Of a stretch of 6,059 nt of DNA, positions 5,622 through 6,059 are shown piece by piece (position 1 is the stretch's first letter; every line of letters begins with the position of its first letter). The stretch covers positions 1 through 6,059 of the forward strand of contig JAUXBJ010000136.1 in NCBI GenBank assembly GCA_030619425.1. The letters run 5' to 3'. The stretch comes from a bacterium (GTDB taxonomy: Bacteria; Zixibacteria; MSB-5A5; GN15; FEB-12). Under the pieces are notes generated by a model. The model was not told the DNA's origin, ran no database searches, and was given only the letters and a program-made list of their open reading frames with translations. A program made the translations under genes and the position numbers.

Positions 5622-5661
5622 TGTAGGTCAGTTGCCCTTTTGGCAATACAACAGACCTACA
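5622..5661 (-). terminator. Two-part hairpin enclosing the stop codon of the right-edge gene
   Basis: The outer stem is TGTAGGTC (5622-5629) with GACCTACA (5654-5661), 8 bp perfect. The inner stem is TTGCC (5632-5636) with GGCAA (5642-5646). The TAG stop of the minus-strand gene (5659-5657) is inside the outer stem. On the minus strand it starts TGTAGGTCTGT, similar to the hairpin after the hydroxylase operon. It lies between convergent genes and could end transcription in both directions, but neither side has a T-run. The remaining gap, 5438-5621, shows nothing recognisable. Confidence 0.4.
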
Positions 5662-6059
5662 TGAGAATCACTAACTTGCCCATCTGCACCCGGCCGTCCG
5701 GCATCTCCACCGTCCAATAGTACAGGCCGCTCACGATCATCTGAGTGTTGCGCGTGATCAGGTCCCATTCGTGGTCGCGCGAGGTCGGATCGGAGGGATC
5801 CATGTCGTGCTGCAACTGTCGCACCAGGTCGCCATCGAGACTGTGGATTCTTATCGTGCACCTGGGCGGCAGGTTGGTGAAATGGATCGCCCGCACCCGG
5901 TAATCCGGACGGTCGACCTCATTACGCCCCTCGAAACCGCGAGCACGATAGTCACTGTCGATGAGATATGGATTGGGATACACGTACACCTCGTCGGTCG
6001 TGCCGTCCGCTTCCGCCTCGGAGTTATACGGGTAGACCTCGATCGCGCCGTTGGTCACC
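5657..6059 (-). CDS. C-terminal part of a large, probably secreted protein with a sorting-type/FlgD-like Ig domain (partial)
   Basis: At least 133 residues, open at the right window edge, so the true start lies outside; the GTG at 6058 is most likely an internal valine. The visible part reads VYPNPY (25-31 of the fragment), then IHFTNLPPRCTIRIHSLDG (58-76), HEWDL (96-100), SGLYYWTVE (110-118) and ends GKLVILM. This pattern (YPNP, a 'nLp..ctIrI...G' strand pair, 'WDl.tRN....sGlYyw', basic-hydrophobic end) is that of C-terminal beta-sandwich domains on large extracellular proteins of FCB-group bacteria, annotated as type IX secretion sorting domains or FlgD Ig-like folds. The passenger protein and its function are not visible. 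No transmembrane segment is seen in the fragment. It converges on the acetyltransferase gene. Confidence 0.8.
   Translation of the reverse strand, partial: VTNGAIEVYPYNSEAEADGTTDEVYVYPNPYLIDSDYRARGFEGRNEVDRPDYRVRAIHFTNLPPRCTIRIHSLDGDLVRQLQHDMDPSDPTSRDHEWDLITRNTQMIVSGLYYWTVEMPDGRVQMGKLVILM

Overview
The window (6059 bases, moderate GC) looks like chromosomal DNA from an uncultivated or environmental bacterium. Two things point towards the FCB group, possibly Zixibacteria-like lineages. One is a C-terminal 'YPNP ... GLYYW ... GKLVI' sorting-type domain at the right edge. The other is intergenic DNA full of small palindromic repeats. This placement is inference; there is no rRNA or other marker here.

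Left part (1-3851, minus strand): a two-gene operon for a molybdenum hydroxylase of the xanthine dehydrogenase family. The FAD subunit (2899-3789, TTG start with a strong Shine-Dalgarno) is read first. It overlaps by 8 bases a 929-residue protein (117-2906) in which the [2Fe-2S] subunit is fused in frame to the molybdopterin-binding subunit. Together they supply a complete electron path Mo -> 2x[2Fe-2S] -> FAD. The Mo domain resembles the alpha subunit of 4-hydroxybenzoyl-CoA reductase, but the FAD subunit lacks that enzyme's [4Fe-4S] insertion, so the substrate is open. A good promoter (TTGACA-17-TAGATT) lies just upstream, with a dyad in its spacer and a second dyad near -55.

Middle (3790-4429): a 640-base divergent intergenic region without a convincing gene. 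It holds the operon promoter, a four-hairpin array in mirror order (types A'-B'-B-A), a widespread-type cruciform repeat at 4150-4221, an isolated hairpin at 4315-4339 and a possible promoter for the gene to the right. A further copy of the type A hairpin lies at the left edge of the window.

Right part (4430-6059): a plus-strand tandem GNAT acetyltransferase (4430-5437, GTG start), a 219-base convergent gap, and the C-terminal end of a large, probably secreted minus-strand protein (5657 to the window edge) whose stop codon is inside a hairpin. Both minus-strand transcription units end at related hairpins containing AGGTCTGT. Nothing ties the acetyltransferase or the secreted protein functionally to the molybdenum enzyme.
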